64,000 nucleotides of DNA, from assembly GCA_029261995.1 (NCBI GenBank), contig JAJDAF010000067.1, positions 27,184 to 91,183 on the forward strand, read 5' to 3'. The notes under the pieces are model-generated. The model saw nothing but the letters and a program-made list of their open reading frames with translations, had not been told where the DNA came from and searched no databases. A program made the translations under genes and the position numbers. This document shows, piece after piece, positions 50,683 through 58,897 of the stretch (the first letter of the stretch is position 1; each line of letters starts with the position of its first letter). The DNA comes from Candidatus Zhuqueibacterota bacterium. GTDB taxonomy: Bacteria > Zhuqueibacterota > Zhuqueibacteria > Oceanimicrobiales > Oceanimicrobiaceae.

Positions 50683-51027
50683 TCATGTGCCGCAAAGGAT
50701 GTTTCGGTCCACGGTTTGTACTCGTTTTGCGTCACTCTGAACGGTCTCATCCTGCGGCAGCCATTTGGAAATGAGCGGTGCAATGTCACTGACATACATT
50801 TCCGAGGCCGACGGGTTCAATTCATAATTGACCCACTTGCCATCCTTGTTATCAAGAATCAACTCAGCCTCCCGCAAGATTGACAGGTGTTTCGACACCG
50901 TCGAGTTGGCGAGCTTCAGGATATCTCGAATTTCGCAGACGCACAGACTTCGAATCTCCAGCATCTTGAGAATCCTGATGCGATTCGTGTCTGAGAGGGC
51001 CTTAAAGACTTTGACGAGTTTTCTCAT
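50683..51027 (-). CDS. arsR: ArsR-family arsenite-responsive repressor
   Basis: The 114-residue winged-helix protein carries the metal-sensing motif RSLCVCEI (Cys29, Cys31), equivalent to ELCVCDL in classical ArsR, at the start of the DNA-binding helices (ILKLANSTVSKHLSILREAELI). It should repress the operon and release DNA when As(III) binds. Directly upstream is a promoter with 17-base spacing overlapped by the palindrome ATTTCG-N8-CGAAAT. It lies upstream of acr3. A third Cys near the C-terminus (NILCGT) might help binding. Confidence 0.94.
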   Translation of the reverse strand: MRKLVKVFKALSDTNRIRILKMLEIRSLCVCEIRDILKLANSTVSKHLSILREAELILDNKDGKWVNYELNPSASEMYVSDIAPLISKWLPQDETVQSDAKRVQTVDRNILCGT

Positions 51028-51035
51028 GGCTGCTG

Positions 51036-51081
51036 ATTTCGTTATTTAGCGAAATATAGTCCCTGCCATATTAAAAGTCAA
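51036..51081 (-). promoter_or_regulatory. arsR promoter with overlapping ArsR operator
   Basis: On the minus strand TTGACT (51081-51076) and TATATT (51058-51053) are separated by exactly 17 bases. The palindrome ATTTCG-N8-CGAAAT (51036-51055) overlaps the -10 box and ends 9 bases before ATG 51027, the expected place for an ArsR operator. The remaining bases up to 51345 show no further feature. Confidence 0.75.
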
Positions 51082-51345
51082 CTTTTTTGGTTCCAAGTTA
51101 TCGAGAAAACCCTAAGTGTTAAATAATAGAGAGTTACGTTGTGACCCCGAGAGCTTTTTAGAAGGCAAATCGGCTTGGCTGCGTTCTCGGCGACCTCTGC
51201 GTTGAAAACTATTGCGATTTACTGGATTAAGAACAGAGCAGGCCATGTTATCCTGTCAGTCGCGTGACCTTTGTCAAATATCACGCATCCTCTTTGCAGC
51301 ACAGGGCCGCGCTTACAGTTTTTGCACCACTTGTACAATCTTCAG

Positions 51346-51375
51346 TTGATATTGTGGCGAGCGGACTGATATATT
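51346..51375 (+). promoter_or_regulatory. Candidate promoter for the glycosyltransferase operon
   Basis: TTGATA (51346-51351) and TATATT (51370-51375) are separated by 18 bases, 33 bases before ATG 51409, whose ribosome site is AAGG. Confidence 0.55.
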
Positions 51376-51408
51376 GCAGATAAGGAAAGTGCACAACGTG
51401 AAGGCAGC

Positions 51409-53505
51409 ATGCGAGTTGGAATAGATGCGACAAGTTTACCGGTCAGGATTGCCGGTGCAGGGCGGTACATCTGTGGCCTGCTTTCCGGCCTGTCGGAAGT
51501 GGACCGGGTGAATGATTATTTTGTTTTTGTCAAGCAACAACACGTCGGACGGTTCCGGGGTCTGGCCAGGAATTTCCATTTGGTCGTTGTTCCGGACCTG
51601 TCGCGGCCCTCACGAGTTTTGTGGCAGAAATACCGTCCCCGTCATCTGGTCAAGGAATTCAAGCTGCAGGTCTGGCACTCTCCACATTATGTTCTCCCTG
51701 CAGGCCTTGAAAGCACTCACTCGGTGGTCACGCTTCACGATATGACCTTTTTTCTGTTTCCGCGGCTCTATTCGCCGGTTAAGCGCTATTACTTCCAGCG
51801 CGAAATCAGGAATGCCATTCAGGGCGCCAGTACCCTGGTTGCCGTTTCGGAGGCGACCGGTCGTGACGCCAGGGCTCTTTTCCCACAGATATCTGACAGG
51901 TTGCATCAAATTTACTCCGGATTGGACACCCGCTTTTGCATCCGGCCGTCAGTCAGCAACGTCACTGAGTTTCGCCGGCAGTTTGGTGAGCGCTTCATCT
52001 TATTTGTCGGCACGCTGGAAAAGCGCAAGAATTTGAGCGTTCTGCTGCAGGCGTTTCATGACCTGGCCATGCCGCAAATCTATCTGGTGCTTGCGGGTCA
52101 GCCGGAAAGTGACATTGCGAGAGTCCGGAGGCAGGTCGGTTCTCTGGGCATTTCCGAGCGCGTGTTCTTGCCGGGCTATCTGCCGGACGATACTCTCCCC
52201 GCACTATATTCCGCAGCCTCGGCTTTCGTCTTCCCGTCGCAGTATGAAGGATTCGGATTTCCAGTTTTGGAGGCCATGGCAAGCGGGACACCGGTGCTGA
52301 CTTCCTGCAATTCGGCTATGCGCGAATTGTCAGGCCTGGCCGAAATGCAAATCGACCCAAGCGATGTTTCCGCCTGGACCGCCAAAATGCGTCTGGTTCT
52401 GGAAAACGGCCAGTTTCGCGCCAGATTGGTGGAGCACGGGCTTGCTCGCGCCAGGCAATTTTCCTGGCGAGATACCGCGGAGCAGATGGTGAAGGTTTAC
52501 GAGCGCAGACACACCCGCGGGCCCACGCCGGCTAACTCCAATGGCGCGGCCCGGGTCACGCCCTTGCCCGTGAGGCCGGAGTTCCCGCAATTGCCGGAAA
52601 TCCAGGAGGCGATACTACGCACGCTGGCGTTTTCTGATTTGTTCGGCTACCCACTGACACGCTCCGAAATTCACGTCGGTCTCGTAGGGAAAACCGCCTC
52701 ACTTACAGAAGTTATCTGTGCTCTCGACCATCCTGGCCTGCGTGGCTTGCTCGCTCAGCAGGACGGCTATTTCTTCTTGAAGGGCGGAGAAAGCTCAGTC
52801 CGGCGGCGGCGTTTTAGGGAAAACGTCAGCACGCGCCTGCTGCAGCGCCATCGGTGGCTACTCAGGATAGTCTGCAATTTTCCTTTTGCTGAAGCGGTCA
52901 TGCTCTCGGGTGCCGTGGCTTTCAAGAACAGCGGCCCGGAAGACGATATCGACCTGTTTATTATCGCCAACCCGCGTCGGATTTGGAGTCTCTACTTCTC
53001 CCTGGCCCTGCTGCTAAAAATGGTTGGCAAAAGAAAGCTGATCTGCTTAAATTACATTTTTGCGAAATCCGGTTCGATTGTCGATGACAAGGATTTTTTT
53101 GTGGCCCATCAGATTGCGAATTTGCGCCTGCTGTCTGGAACTGGCGTCTATGACGCGTTCCGTCAGCAAAATGGCTGGATAAAGCAATTCTTGCCGCAGG
53201 CCTGTCTGAAACACAATCCGGATGCTGTCAATCGATTCGGTGGGCTCGTCAAGTTTGTCATGAGCAAGCCGGGCTCCAGGCTGAAGCGCATGGCGGAACG
53301 AGTTTTTGAGAGTAAATTATTTGACGTAGTAGAGACGTTGATTTTTAGGTGGTATGGCGGTCACTTGCGCGGTCTGACCGCTCACCTCAACGGCTCCGTG
53401 AGAGTAGAACGGGACCAAATCAAGCTTTTCACAAATGACCATCGCGCCAGAACTCTGGAGCGTTTCTCAGAACGTCTTACGCAAGTAAAGGAGGAATCAA
53501 GGTGA
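51409..53505 (+). CDS. Glycosyltransferase (GT4) fused to nucleotidyltransferase-like domain
   Basis: Residues 1-370 are a GT-B glycosyltransferase of family 4: MRVGIDATSL, GAGRYICGLLSGL, the acceptor-domain segment VVTLHDMTFFLFP, VGTLEKRKNLSVLLQAF near 202, and PSQYEGFGFPVLEAMASGTPVLTS near 281, including the donor-binding ExxGxxxxE-type region. Residues about 395-600 form a different domain (AFSDLFGYPLTRSEIHVGLV, then AVMLSGAVAFKNSG and DDIDLFIIA), which resembles a polymerase-beta-type nucleotidyltransferase with the catalytic DxD. The tail to 698 is helical and basic. Fusion of the two is unusual. It is likely to act on a cell-surface or secreted glycan. The cupredoxin gene overlaps its stop. 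Confidence 0.85.
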   Translation: MRVGIDATSLPVRIAGAGRYICGLLSGLSEVDRVNDYFVFVKQQHVGRFRGLARNFHLVVVPDLSRPSRVLWQKYRPRHLVKEFKLQVWHSPHYVLPAGLESTHSVVTLHDMTFFLFPRLYSPVKRYYFQREIRNAIQGASTLVAVSEATGRDARALFPQISDRLHQIYSGLDTRFCIRPSVSNVTEFRRQFGERFILFVGTLEKRKNLSVLLQAFHDLAMPQIYLVLAGQPESDIARVRRQVGSLGISERVFLPGYLPDDTLPALYSAASAFVFPSQYEGFGFPVLEAMASGTPVLTSCNSAMRELSGLAEMQIDPSDVSAWTAKMRLVLENGQFRARLVEHGLARARQFSWRDTAEQMVKVYERRHTRGPTPANSNGAARVTPLPVRPEFPQLPEIQEAILRTLAFSDLFGYPLTRSEIHVGLVGKTASLTEVICALDHPGLRGLLAQQDGYFFLKGGESSVRRRRFRENVSTRLLQRHRWLLRIVCNFPFAEAVMLSGAVAFKNSGPEDDIDLFIIANPRRIWSLYFSLALLLKMVGKRKLICLNYIFAKSGSIVDDKDFFVAHQIANLRLLSGTGVYDAFRQQNGWIKQFLPQACLKHNPDAVNRFGGLVKFVMSKPGSRLKRMAERVFESKLFDVVETLIFRWYGGHLRGLTAHLNGSVRVERDQIKLFTNDHRARTLERFSERLTQVKEESR

Positions 53506-53867
53506 CTTTTCAGAAGCTTTTCATGCCTGCGTGTGCCGCGGCCGCAATCTTACTTGGCTCGTGCACCGGCGCGGACAATCCATTCGAGCCAAATCAGAAT
53601 GTGGTTGAGGTTGCCATCACAAACAGTCGTTTCTCGCCTTCGGACGTGACCGTCAGTCCGGGCACGACGGTTCGGTGGCGGAACAATGATGCATTGACCG
53701 GCAACGATTTTCACACCGTCGACCACGGAACGTCGACGAACCCAGGCATACTTTTTAACTTTACCTTTACAGACCAGGGGGACACAGGTGAGCATACCTT
53801 CAACAGCGCCGGTACTTTTCCTTACCGCTGCCGGCATGGCGAGACGGGCCGAATTGTTGTACAGTAG
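53502..53867 (+). CDS. Cupredoxin-domain lipoprotein lacking the usual axial Met
   Basis: The start is GTG 53502, overlapping the previous stop and preceded by AAGGAGG. The 121-residue protein has a lipoprotein signal (AAAAILLGSC, Cys21) and a plastocyanin-like domain: VAITNSRFSPSDVTVSPGTTVRWRN, GNDFHTVDHG (His71), and FPYRCRHGETGRIVVQ (Cys110, His112). In normal plastocyanins the last loop reads CxxHxxM with a Met axial ligand; here it is C-R-H-G-E-T-G, with shorter Cys-His spacing and Glu or Thr where Met is expected. It may bind copper in an altered geometry or have lost it. Probably cotranscribed with the glycosyltransferase fusion. Confidence 0.82.
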   Translation: MTFQKLFMPACAAAAILLGSCTGADNPFEPNQNVVEVAITNSRFSPSDVTVSPGTTVRWRNNDALTGNDFHTVDHGTSTNPGILFNFTFTDQGDTGEHTFNSAGTFPYRCRHGETGRIVVQ

Positions 53868-53888
53868 GGTTGATTCCGGCGACTTGAG

Positions 53889-55358
53889 ATGAGCAAAACT
53901 CTCATCGGGCAATCCTACTACTTGCACTTTGACCCTAAACTATGGCAGGCGAGGCAGCCCTACCCGCCGTTGGGCTCACTCTACGCAGCCAGCTTTTTGC
54001 GCGAGCAGGGACACGATGTTGCTTTTTTCGACAGCATGCTGGCCGATTCAGAGACTCAGTGGGCGGATGCCCTTGACCGGTATCAGCCGAAATACGCCAT
54101 CATCTTCGAGGACAATTTTAACTATTTGAGCAAGATGTGCCTGCTGCGCATGCGGCAAGCGGCGTTCACCATGTGCGACATGGCGAAGCAACGCCAGTGC
54201 ACAGTGATTGTTTGTGGCGCCGATGCGACCGACCACGCGCAGAAGTACCTGGAACATGGCGCTGACTTTGTTATCCTGGGTGAGGGCGAGATCACCCTCG
54301 GCGAGCTTGTGGCACATCTCAAAAACGCCACACCTGAACATCTTGATGAGATTCTCGGCCTGGCCTGGAAGGCCGAAGATTCTTCCTTACGTCGGACGGC
54401 TCCCCGGTCCGTCATCACGGATCTGGATGCACTGCCGTTTCCAGCTTGGGATCTGATTGATGTCGAGCCCTACCGCCGCATTTGGCAAGAACGGCACGGT
54501 CACTTCTCCATCAATATGGTGACGACACGGGGCTGCCCCTACCATTGCAACTGGTGCGCCAAGCCGATCTGGGGACAGCGCTACAACGTGCGCGGCCCGG
54601 AAAATGTGGTGGATGAGATGGTTTGGCTCAAAGAGAATTTTCAGCCAGACCATCTTTGGTTTGCGGATGATATCCTGGGCTTGCAGCCGGGGTGGGTCCA
54701 GGAGTTTACTTCGGTCGTGGAAGAACGCGGCGCCAGGATTCCTTTCAAGAGCTTGAATCGTCCGGATTTACTTCTGGTCGGGGACACGGTTGACGCCTTG
54801 CGCCGGGCGGGCTGCAAAACCGTGTGGATGGGAGCAGAGTCCGGGTCGCAAACGATTCTGGACGCCATGGACAAGGGCACCACCGTCGAGCAAATACACG
54901 AAGCCGCACATCGACTGAAAGCTGCCGGAATCGAGGTCGCGTTTTTTTTGCAGTTTGGCTATCCGGGCGAGACGCGCCAGGACATCAAAAAGACCCTCAA
55001 GATGGTACTGGATTGTGACCCCGACGACATCGGCATTTCGGTCTCCTACCCTCTGCCAGGCACGAAATTCTACGAACGGGTCAAGCGTCAATTGAGCGAG
55101 AAACAGAACTGGCAGGACAGCGAAGATCTGGCCATGCTTCACAAGGGGCCGTTCACGACCGCTTTTTATCGCAAGTTGCACACGGTGGTTCACAAAGAGT
55201 TTCGAAAGCATAAGTTTTGGAAAGAGATTGCGCGCACCGCAACGCAGCCCGGACGGTTGCGCACCGGGCATTTACGAAAACTGGCCGCGGCGCTCTATTA
55301 TACCGTGACGTTACCGTTGGATCGCCGGCAACTGGATCGGCTGCAGGCACAGTCATAA
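53889..55358 (+). CDS. B12-binding-type radical SAM protein (first of a pair)
   Basis: The 489-residue protein has an N-terminal cobalamin-binding-like Rossmann domain (YPPLGSLYAASFLREQGHDVAFFDS, then GADFVILGEGEITL) and a radical SAM core with the 4Fe-4S motif GCPYHCNWC (Cys216, Cys220, Cys223), GAESGSQTILDAMDKGTT and FLQFGYPGETRQDI. The plan is that of BchE/P-methylase-like enzymes, which methylate unreactive carbons or form cyclic products. The C-terminal part is helical (KLHTVVHKEFRKHKFWKE). It follows the cupredoxin gene by 21 bp and precedes a second, similar radical SAM gene by 16 bp. Substrate unknown. Confidence 0.9.
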   Translation: MSKTLIGQSYYLHFDPKLWQARQPYPPLGSLYAASFLREQGHDVAFFDSMLADSETQWADALDRYQPKYAIIFEDNFNYLSKMCLLRMRQAAFTMCDMAKQRQCTVIVCGADATDHAQKYLEHGADFVILGEGEITLGELVAHLKNATPEHLDEILGLAWKAEDSSLRRTAPRSVITDLDALPFPAWDLIDVEPYRRIWQERHGHFSINMVTTRGCPYHCNWCAKPIWGQRYNVRGPENVVDEMVWLKENFQPDHLWFADDILGLQPGWVQEFTSVVEERGARIPFKSLNRPDLLLVGDTVDALRRAGCKTVWMGAESGSQTILDAMDKGTTVEQIHEAAHRLKAAGIEVAFFLQFGYPGETRQDIKKTLKMVLDCDPDDIGISVSYPLPGTKFYERVKRQLSEKQNWQDSEDLAMLHKGPFTTAFYRKLHTVVHKEFRKHKFWKEIARTATQPGRLRTGHLRKLAAALYYTVTLPLDRRQLDRLQAQS

Positions 55359-55374
55359 TTCTCGCATCTTCGAT

Positions 55375-56766
55375 ATGGATATTCTCCTGACCCACGGCTA
55401 CTTTCTGCCCGACGATCCCCCCGAAAAGCAGGTGATGAAACCCTACCCGCCGTTGGGTTTGCTCTATATCTCCGCCTATCTGAAATCCAAAGGCTTCGGC
55501 GTGGAGGTGTTGGACACAACCTTCCAGACGCGCCAGATTGTGTTTGAGCAACTTGACCGGCAGCGGCCGTCCGTGGTCGGCATCTACTGCAATCTGATGA
55601 CGAAACCGAACGTGCTCGCCATGATTGCGCACTGCAAAGGCTTGGGCGCAACCGTGGTCCTCGGTGGCCCGGAGCCGCCATTCTACGCAGATGAATATCT
55701 GAAATTCGGGGCTGACATCATTGTCGTAGGCGAAGGCGAGCAGACGTTGACTGAACTTCTGCCGCTGCTGGCCAAAAAAGATATCGCGGCGTTGGCGACG
55801 GTTGAGGGAATTGTGTACCGGAAAGGTGACGGCGCCATTTGTCGGACTTCGGCGCGTACCATGATCGCGAATCTCGATGAACTGCCTTTCCCGGATCGTG
55901 CTGCCATCGATTTGCAGAGTTACCTGAAGGTCTGGCAGAAACATCATCACCAGCGGCCGGTTTCTCTCATTACGGCCCGAGGCTGCCCCTACACCTGCAG
56001 TTGGTGCAGCCACTCCGTTTACGGCATCAGTCACCGCCGGCGTTCCCCATCCAATGTGGCTGATGAGATGGAACAGTTGGTTGCGGACTACGATCCGGAC
56101 TCTGTTTGGTACGCCGACGACGTTTTCACCATTAACCAGCGCTGGTTCTTTGACTATGCCCGCGAGCTGAAGAAAAGGGACCTGCTCTTGCCTTTTGAGT
56201 GCATCTCACGCGAAGACCGGCTGAACGAAGAAGTGGTGAAGACACTTGCGGAAATGGGCTGTTCCCGTCTCTGGATTGGCGCCGAAAGCGGCTCGCAACG
56301 CATCCTCGATGCCATGCAGCGACGCACGAATGCCGCCCGGGTGCGCGAAATGACAACGCTCTTGCAGAAGCATGGCATCGAAGCAGGGATGTTCATCATG
56401 CTCGGCTACCATGGCGAAACCGAGGACGACCTGCTGGCAACAGCCGAACACCTGAAGCTAGCCAACCCGGATATCTTCCTGACGACAGTTTCTTATCCCA
56501 TCAAGGGGACCGCCTACTACTCGGAAGTGGAGTCCTCCATCGTTTCTGAGAAGGCCTGGGCTGACCGGACCGACCGCGATTTCGTGGTGACAAATCGCCC
56601 TTCCAGAAGCTACTACCGGCACGCGAACCGCTGGCTGGTGAACGAGGTTGCTCTGTACAAGCTGATTCAGGGCGGGACCGCAACCCTCAGGCAGAAGGCG
56701 TGGGCCTTTGTCAACTCCAGACTTGGACGGCTGGGGATGGCTATCTCAAAACGCCGGCGACCCTGA
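55375..56766 (+). CDS. B12-binding-type radical SAM protein (second of a pair)
   Basis: The 463-residue protein has the same plan as its upstream neighbour: cobalamin-type domain (KPYPPLGLLYISAYLKSKGFGVEVLD, GGPEPPF, GADIIVVGEGEQTL), radical SAM motif GCPYTCSWC (Cys204, Cys208, Cys211), then RLWIGAESGSQRILDAMQRRT and MFIMLGYHGETEDDL. Shared signatures (YPPLG, GEGE-T, GAESGSQ) show the two are paralogues, but they differ in the N-terminus and the C-terminal helical domain. They probably act in one pathway, perhaps on successive steps or positions. No precursor peptide gene is obvious nearby. The substrate is unknown; the glycosyltransferase upstream suggests a glycan or glycolipid. Confidence 0.9.
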   Translation: MDILLTHGYFLPDDPPEKQVMKPYPPLGLLYISAYLKSKGFGVEVLDTTFQTRQIVFEQLDRQRPSVVGIYCNLMTKPNVLAMIAHCKGLGATVVLGGPEPPFYADEYLKFGADIIVVGEGEQTLTELLPLLAKKDIAALATVEGIVYRKGDGAICRTSARTMIANLDELPFPDRAAIDLQSYLKVWQKHHHQRPVSLITARGCPYTCSWCSHSVYGISHRRRSPSNVADEMEQLVADYDPDSVWYADDVFTINQRWFFDYARELKKRDLLLPFECISREDRLNEEVVKTLAEMGCSRLWIGAESGSQRILDAMQRRTNAARVREMTTLLQKHGIEAGMFIMLGYHGETEDDLLATAEHLKLANPDIFLTTVSYPIKGTAYYSEVESSIVSEKAWADRTDRDFVVTNRPSRSYYRHANRWLVNEVALYKLIQGGTATLRQKAWAFVNSRLGRLGMAISKRRRP

Positions 56767-56953
56767 AAACGGAGCGGGCTAGGGGAAGTGCAGTCAGGAT
56801 GAAGATGGGGGCGTGCGTTTTGTTTGCCATTGGATTGAGTAAAAGGATCGCCCCGCAGCCGGCTGGTCCGGGTTTTGAACCTAACACACCAGTCTCCGGG
56901 GTGCGTTGCCGACTGCCAGGACGAATTCGGATATTGCAGATTGTCTTAGGTCG

Positions 56954-57682
56954 TCATTCTGTTCCGCCCACCACACGAGGCGGTTCGTTGTGATCGATCG
57001 TTTCAATCAAATGTTGCTGGCTCTTGAAATCCCTTTCGGTTTGTCCGAAGCTAAGATAATCGGGGAGCGAGCGGTGCTTGAACGATTCATCCAACTCACC
57101 GGCTCTGCTCAGAAACCCCTCCGCGATTGGCCGTTCGGCAAGCAAAGCATGGTCATCCGGGTCAACTGAAATCGCCGCGCGCAGGGCCATCCCGGTCCAG
57201 TACAACGCCGGGGCTTCTTGAATCGTGACTCGCGCCAGTGCTTGCCGCAAGTCCCTCTCAACTGCCTCTTGAAATCCCTGCTGACTTTCTGCAAGTGCCC
57301 GCATGCCATAGGCCCGGGCCCGCAAGAAGACCGATTTCGCCATGTGAAGACGTTTTCTCCTCGCCTGCTCGTCTGTGAAGGACCTGTGTTCTGTTGACCG
57401 CAGGATTTTTGTGTGGCCGTGAAGTACAAATTGGGCGGCCGTGGCAACCAGCAATCCCTGGTGGTCGGGAACGGCCTCAAGTACCGATTCCATGGAATTC
57501 AGAGCAAACGGCAGACTCTCGTCCAAATATTCAGAGACGCTATTTGTCGTTAGGACGCTGCCTTTGGAACTCGCTTCTTCTTGAGAATTGACTCTCGCGT
57601 TGCGAACCGAGCAACTGATAAACAGGATACTCATCGGTAATCCGAAGGCCAGGAGAGTCTTGAGTCGATTGAGGCGCGACAT
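56954..57682 (-). pseudogene. TatT (TRAP transporter T-component) lipoprotein gene, C-terminally truncated
   Basis: From ATG 57682 the product has 242 residues. The N-terminus has a lipoprotein-like signal (GLPMSILFISCSV). The body matches TatT proteins, the trimeric TPR-like partners of TRAP transporters: LPFALNSMESVLEAVPDHQGLLVATAAQFVLHGHTKIL, then RRKRLHMAKSVFLRARAYGMRALAE, ALYWTGMALRAAISVDPDDHAL, and SRAGELDESFKHRSLPDYL. After this the family normally continues for about 90 more residues, including another TPR-like repeat, but here it ends in QTERDFKSQQHLIETIDHNE and a stop. Truncation by deletion or frameshift is likely. No TRAP permease genes are nearby. Confidence 0.55.
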
Positions 57683-57906
57683 CTGAGAATATTGCGTTAG
57701 TTGGTGGTGGTTGGATAACAAGTGCGAGAAGCCAGTCCAGATTCCTCTTCGAGAATATGTTATGAATTTACAGACGGGGTAGGTGGAGTGCAGAAATTTT
57801 GTTGCGTTGTGTCGTATGTTTTTGCGGATTAATGATTCGGATGTGGTTAGCAAGGTTCAGTTATGGTCAGGCTGGTACTCCCAAACAAAGAAAATCAATT
57901 ATTGAC

Positions 57907-57949
57907 TTGCATCTGCAAGACAGGTTTCTATATTTAACCACATGGTTAA
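57907..57949 (+). promoter_or_regulatory. Promoter and operator of the ArsR-SRPBCC operon; start codon inside operator
   Basis: TTGCAT (57907-57912) and TATATT (57929-57934) are 16 bases apart. The perfect palindrome TTAACC-ACAT-GGTTAA (57934-57949) abuts the -10 box and contains the ATG of the downstream gene (57942-57944). The expected transcription start, about 7 bases after the -10, coincides with the start codon, so the mRNA would be leaderless; no ribosome site is present. Confidence 0.6.
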
Positions 57950-58283
57950 GTATCCGTCAAAACTCAGCCGCACCTTCCTTGCCCTCGCGGACCCCACCCG
58001 GCGCGCAATCATCTTGCGGCTGACGCAAGGGGAGTGCACCGTTTCGCAATTGGCGGAGCCGTTCGAAATATCTCTGCCGGCTGTTTCCAAGCATCTGAAA
58101 ATCCTCGAAAACGCGGGATTGCTATCACGTCGCAAAGAGGGCCGGACTCTGCACTGCCGGTTGGAGGCTGCTCCCATGAAAGAGGCCGCGGACTGGCTCA
58201 GCCACTATCGCGCATTCTGGGAAGAAAGATTTGACTCATTGGAGAACTTTTTGAATGAATCAGAACAAAAGGAGGAATCTTGA
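57942..58283 (+). CDS. ArsR-family repressor (SdpR-like, non-metal type)
   Basis: The 113-residue winged-helix protein reads LSRTFLALADPTRRAIILRLTQGECTVSQLAEPFEISLPAVSKHLKILENAGLLSRRKEGRTLHCRLEAAPMKEAADWLSHYRAFWEERFDSLE, the form of ArsR proteins that pair with SRPBCC enzymes and lack metal-site cysteines in the recognition helix. It probably represses its own operon from the palindrome spanning its start codon. The gene is followed directly by an AHSA1-type SRPBCC gene with 0-base spacing. The inducing signal is unknown. Confidence 0.9.
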   Translation: MVKYPSKLSRTFLALADPTRRAIILRLTQGECTVSQLAEPFEISLPAVSKHLKILENAGLLSRRKEGRTLHCRLEAAPMKEAADWLSHYRAFWEERFDSLENFLNESEQKEES

Positions 58284-58727
58284 ATGGATGCAGCAACATT
58301 CACCGAAGCATTGGTCGTCAAGCGCACTTTTCCCACTTCCTGTGATCGTGTTTTTCGTGCGTGGACCAACCCGAAGTTCCTGACTCAGTGGTTCCATGCG
58401 TCACAAGACTGGACCACGCCCATTTGCGAGCTGGACCTGCGCGTTGGTGGCCGCTACCGCATCGGCATGAGGAATCCCAACGCTGACGCACCCTACGTGG
58501 CAACGGGTCTGTATCGCGAAATTGTCGAGAACGAAAAGCTGGTTTTCACCTGGGAGTGGGAAGGCAGGGAATCCAACGAGATGCTGGTAACGGTGCTTTT
58601 CCACGACAGAGGCCACAGCACCGAGGTGGAGCTGATTCACGAACGCTTCCTGGACAGCGAGCAGCGTGACAAGCACCGAGAAGGCTGGGAAGAGTTGTTT
58701 GTGCAACTCAGCAAAGTTGAGCTATAA
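58284..58727 (+). CDS. AHSA1-type SRPBCC domain protein
   Basis: The 147-residue protein has the START/Bet v1-like helix-grip fold of the AHSA1 group: VVKRTFPTSCDRVFRAWTNPKFLTQWFHASQDWTTPICELDLRVGGRYRI, then LVFTWEWEGRESNEMLVTVLFHDRGHSTEVELIHERFLDSEQRDKHREGW. These proteins bind hydrophobic ligands. A ribosome site AAAAGGAGG precedes ATG 58284. Paired with the ArsR gene, it forms a two-gene unit seen in many bacteria. A short hairpin (AACCGGC/GCCGGTT at 58726-58746) follows the stop. Confidence 0.9.
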   Translation: MDAATFTEALVVKRTFPTSCDRVFRAWTNPKFLTQWFHASQDWTTPICELDLRVGGRYRIGMRNPNADAPYVATGLYREIVENEKLVFTWEWEGRESNEMLVTVLFHDRGHSTEVELIHERFLDSEQRDKHREGWEELFVQLSKVEL

Positions 58728-58897
58728 CCGGCTGTCCATGCCGGTTGTCGAAAAAGTAGAGGACTGTCCCAAAAGTCACCGAAGTCGTCATTTCGACCAA
58801 CGGGAGAATCTTATCAACGCAGATTGGGGCCACCGCTGACATTGTTAGCTGTATTATGGGTAAGCCAACAAGATATTATGTAAATAAAGGAGACCAA

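Noticed and set aside
55153..56034. 293-codon minus-strand open frame
   Set aside because: Antisense to the two radical SAM genes, whose motifs are unmistakable.
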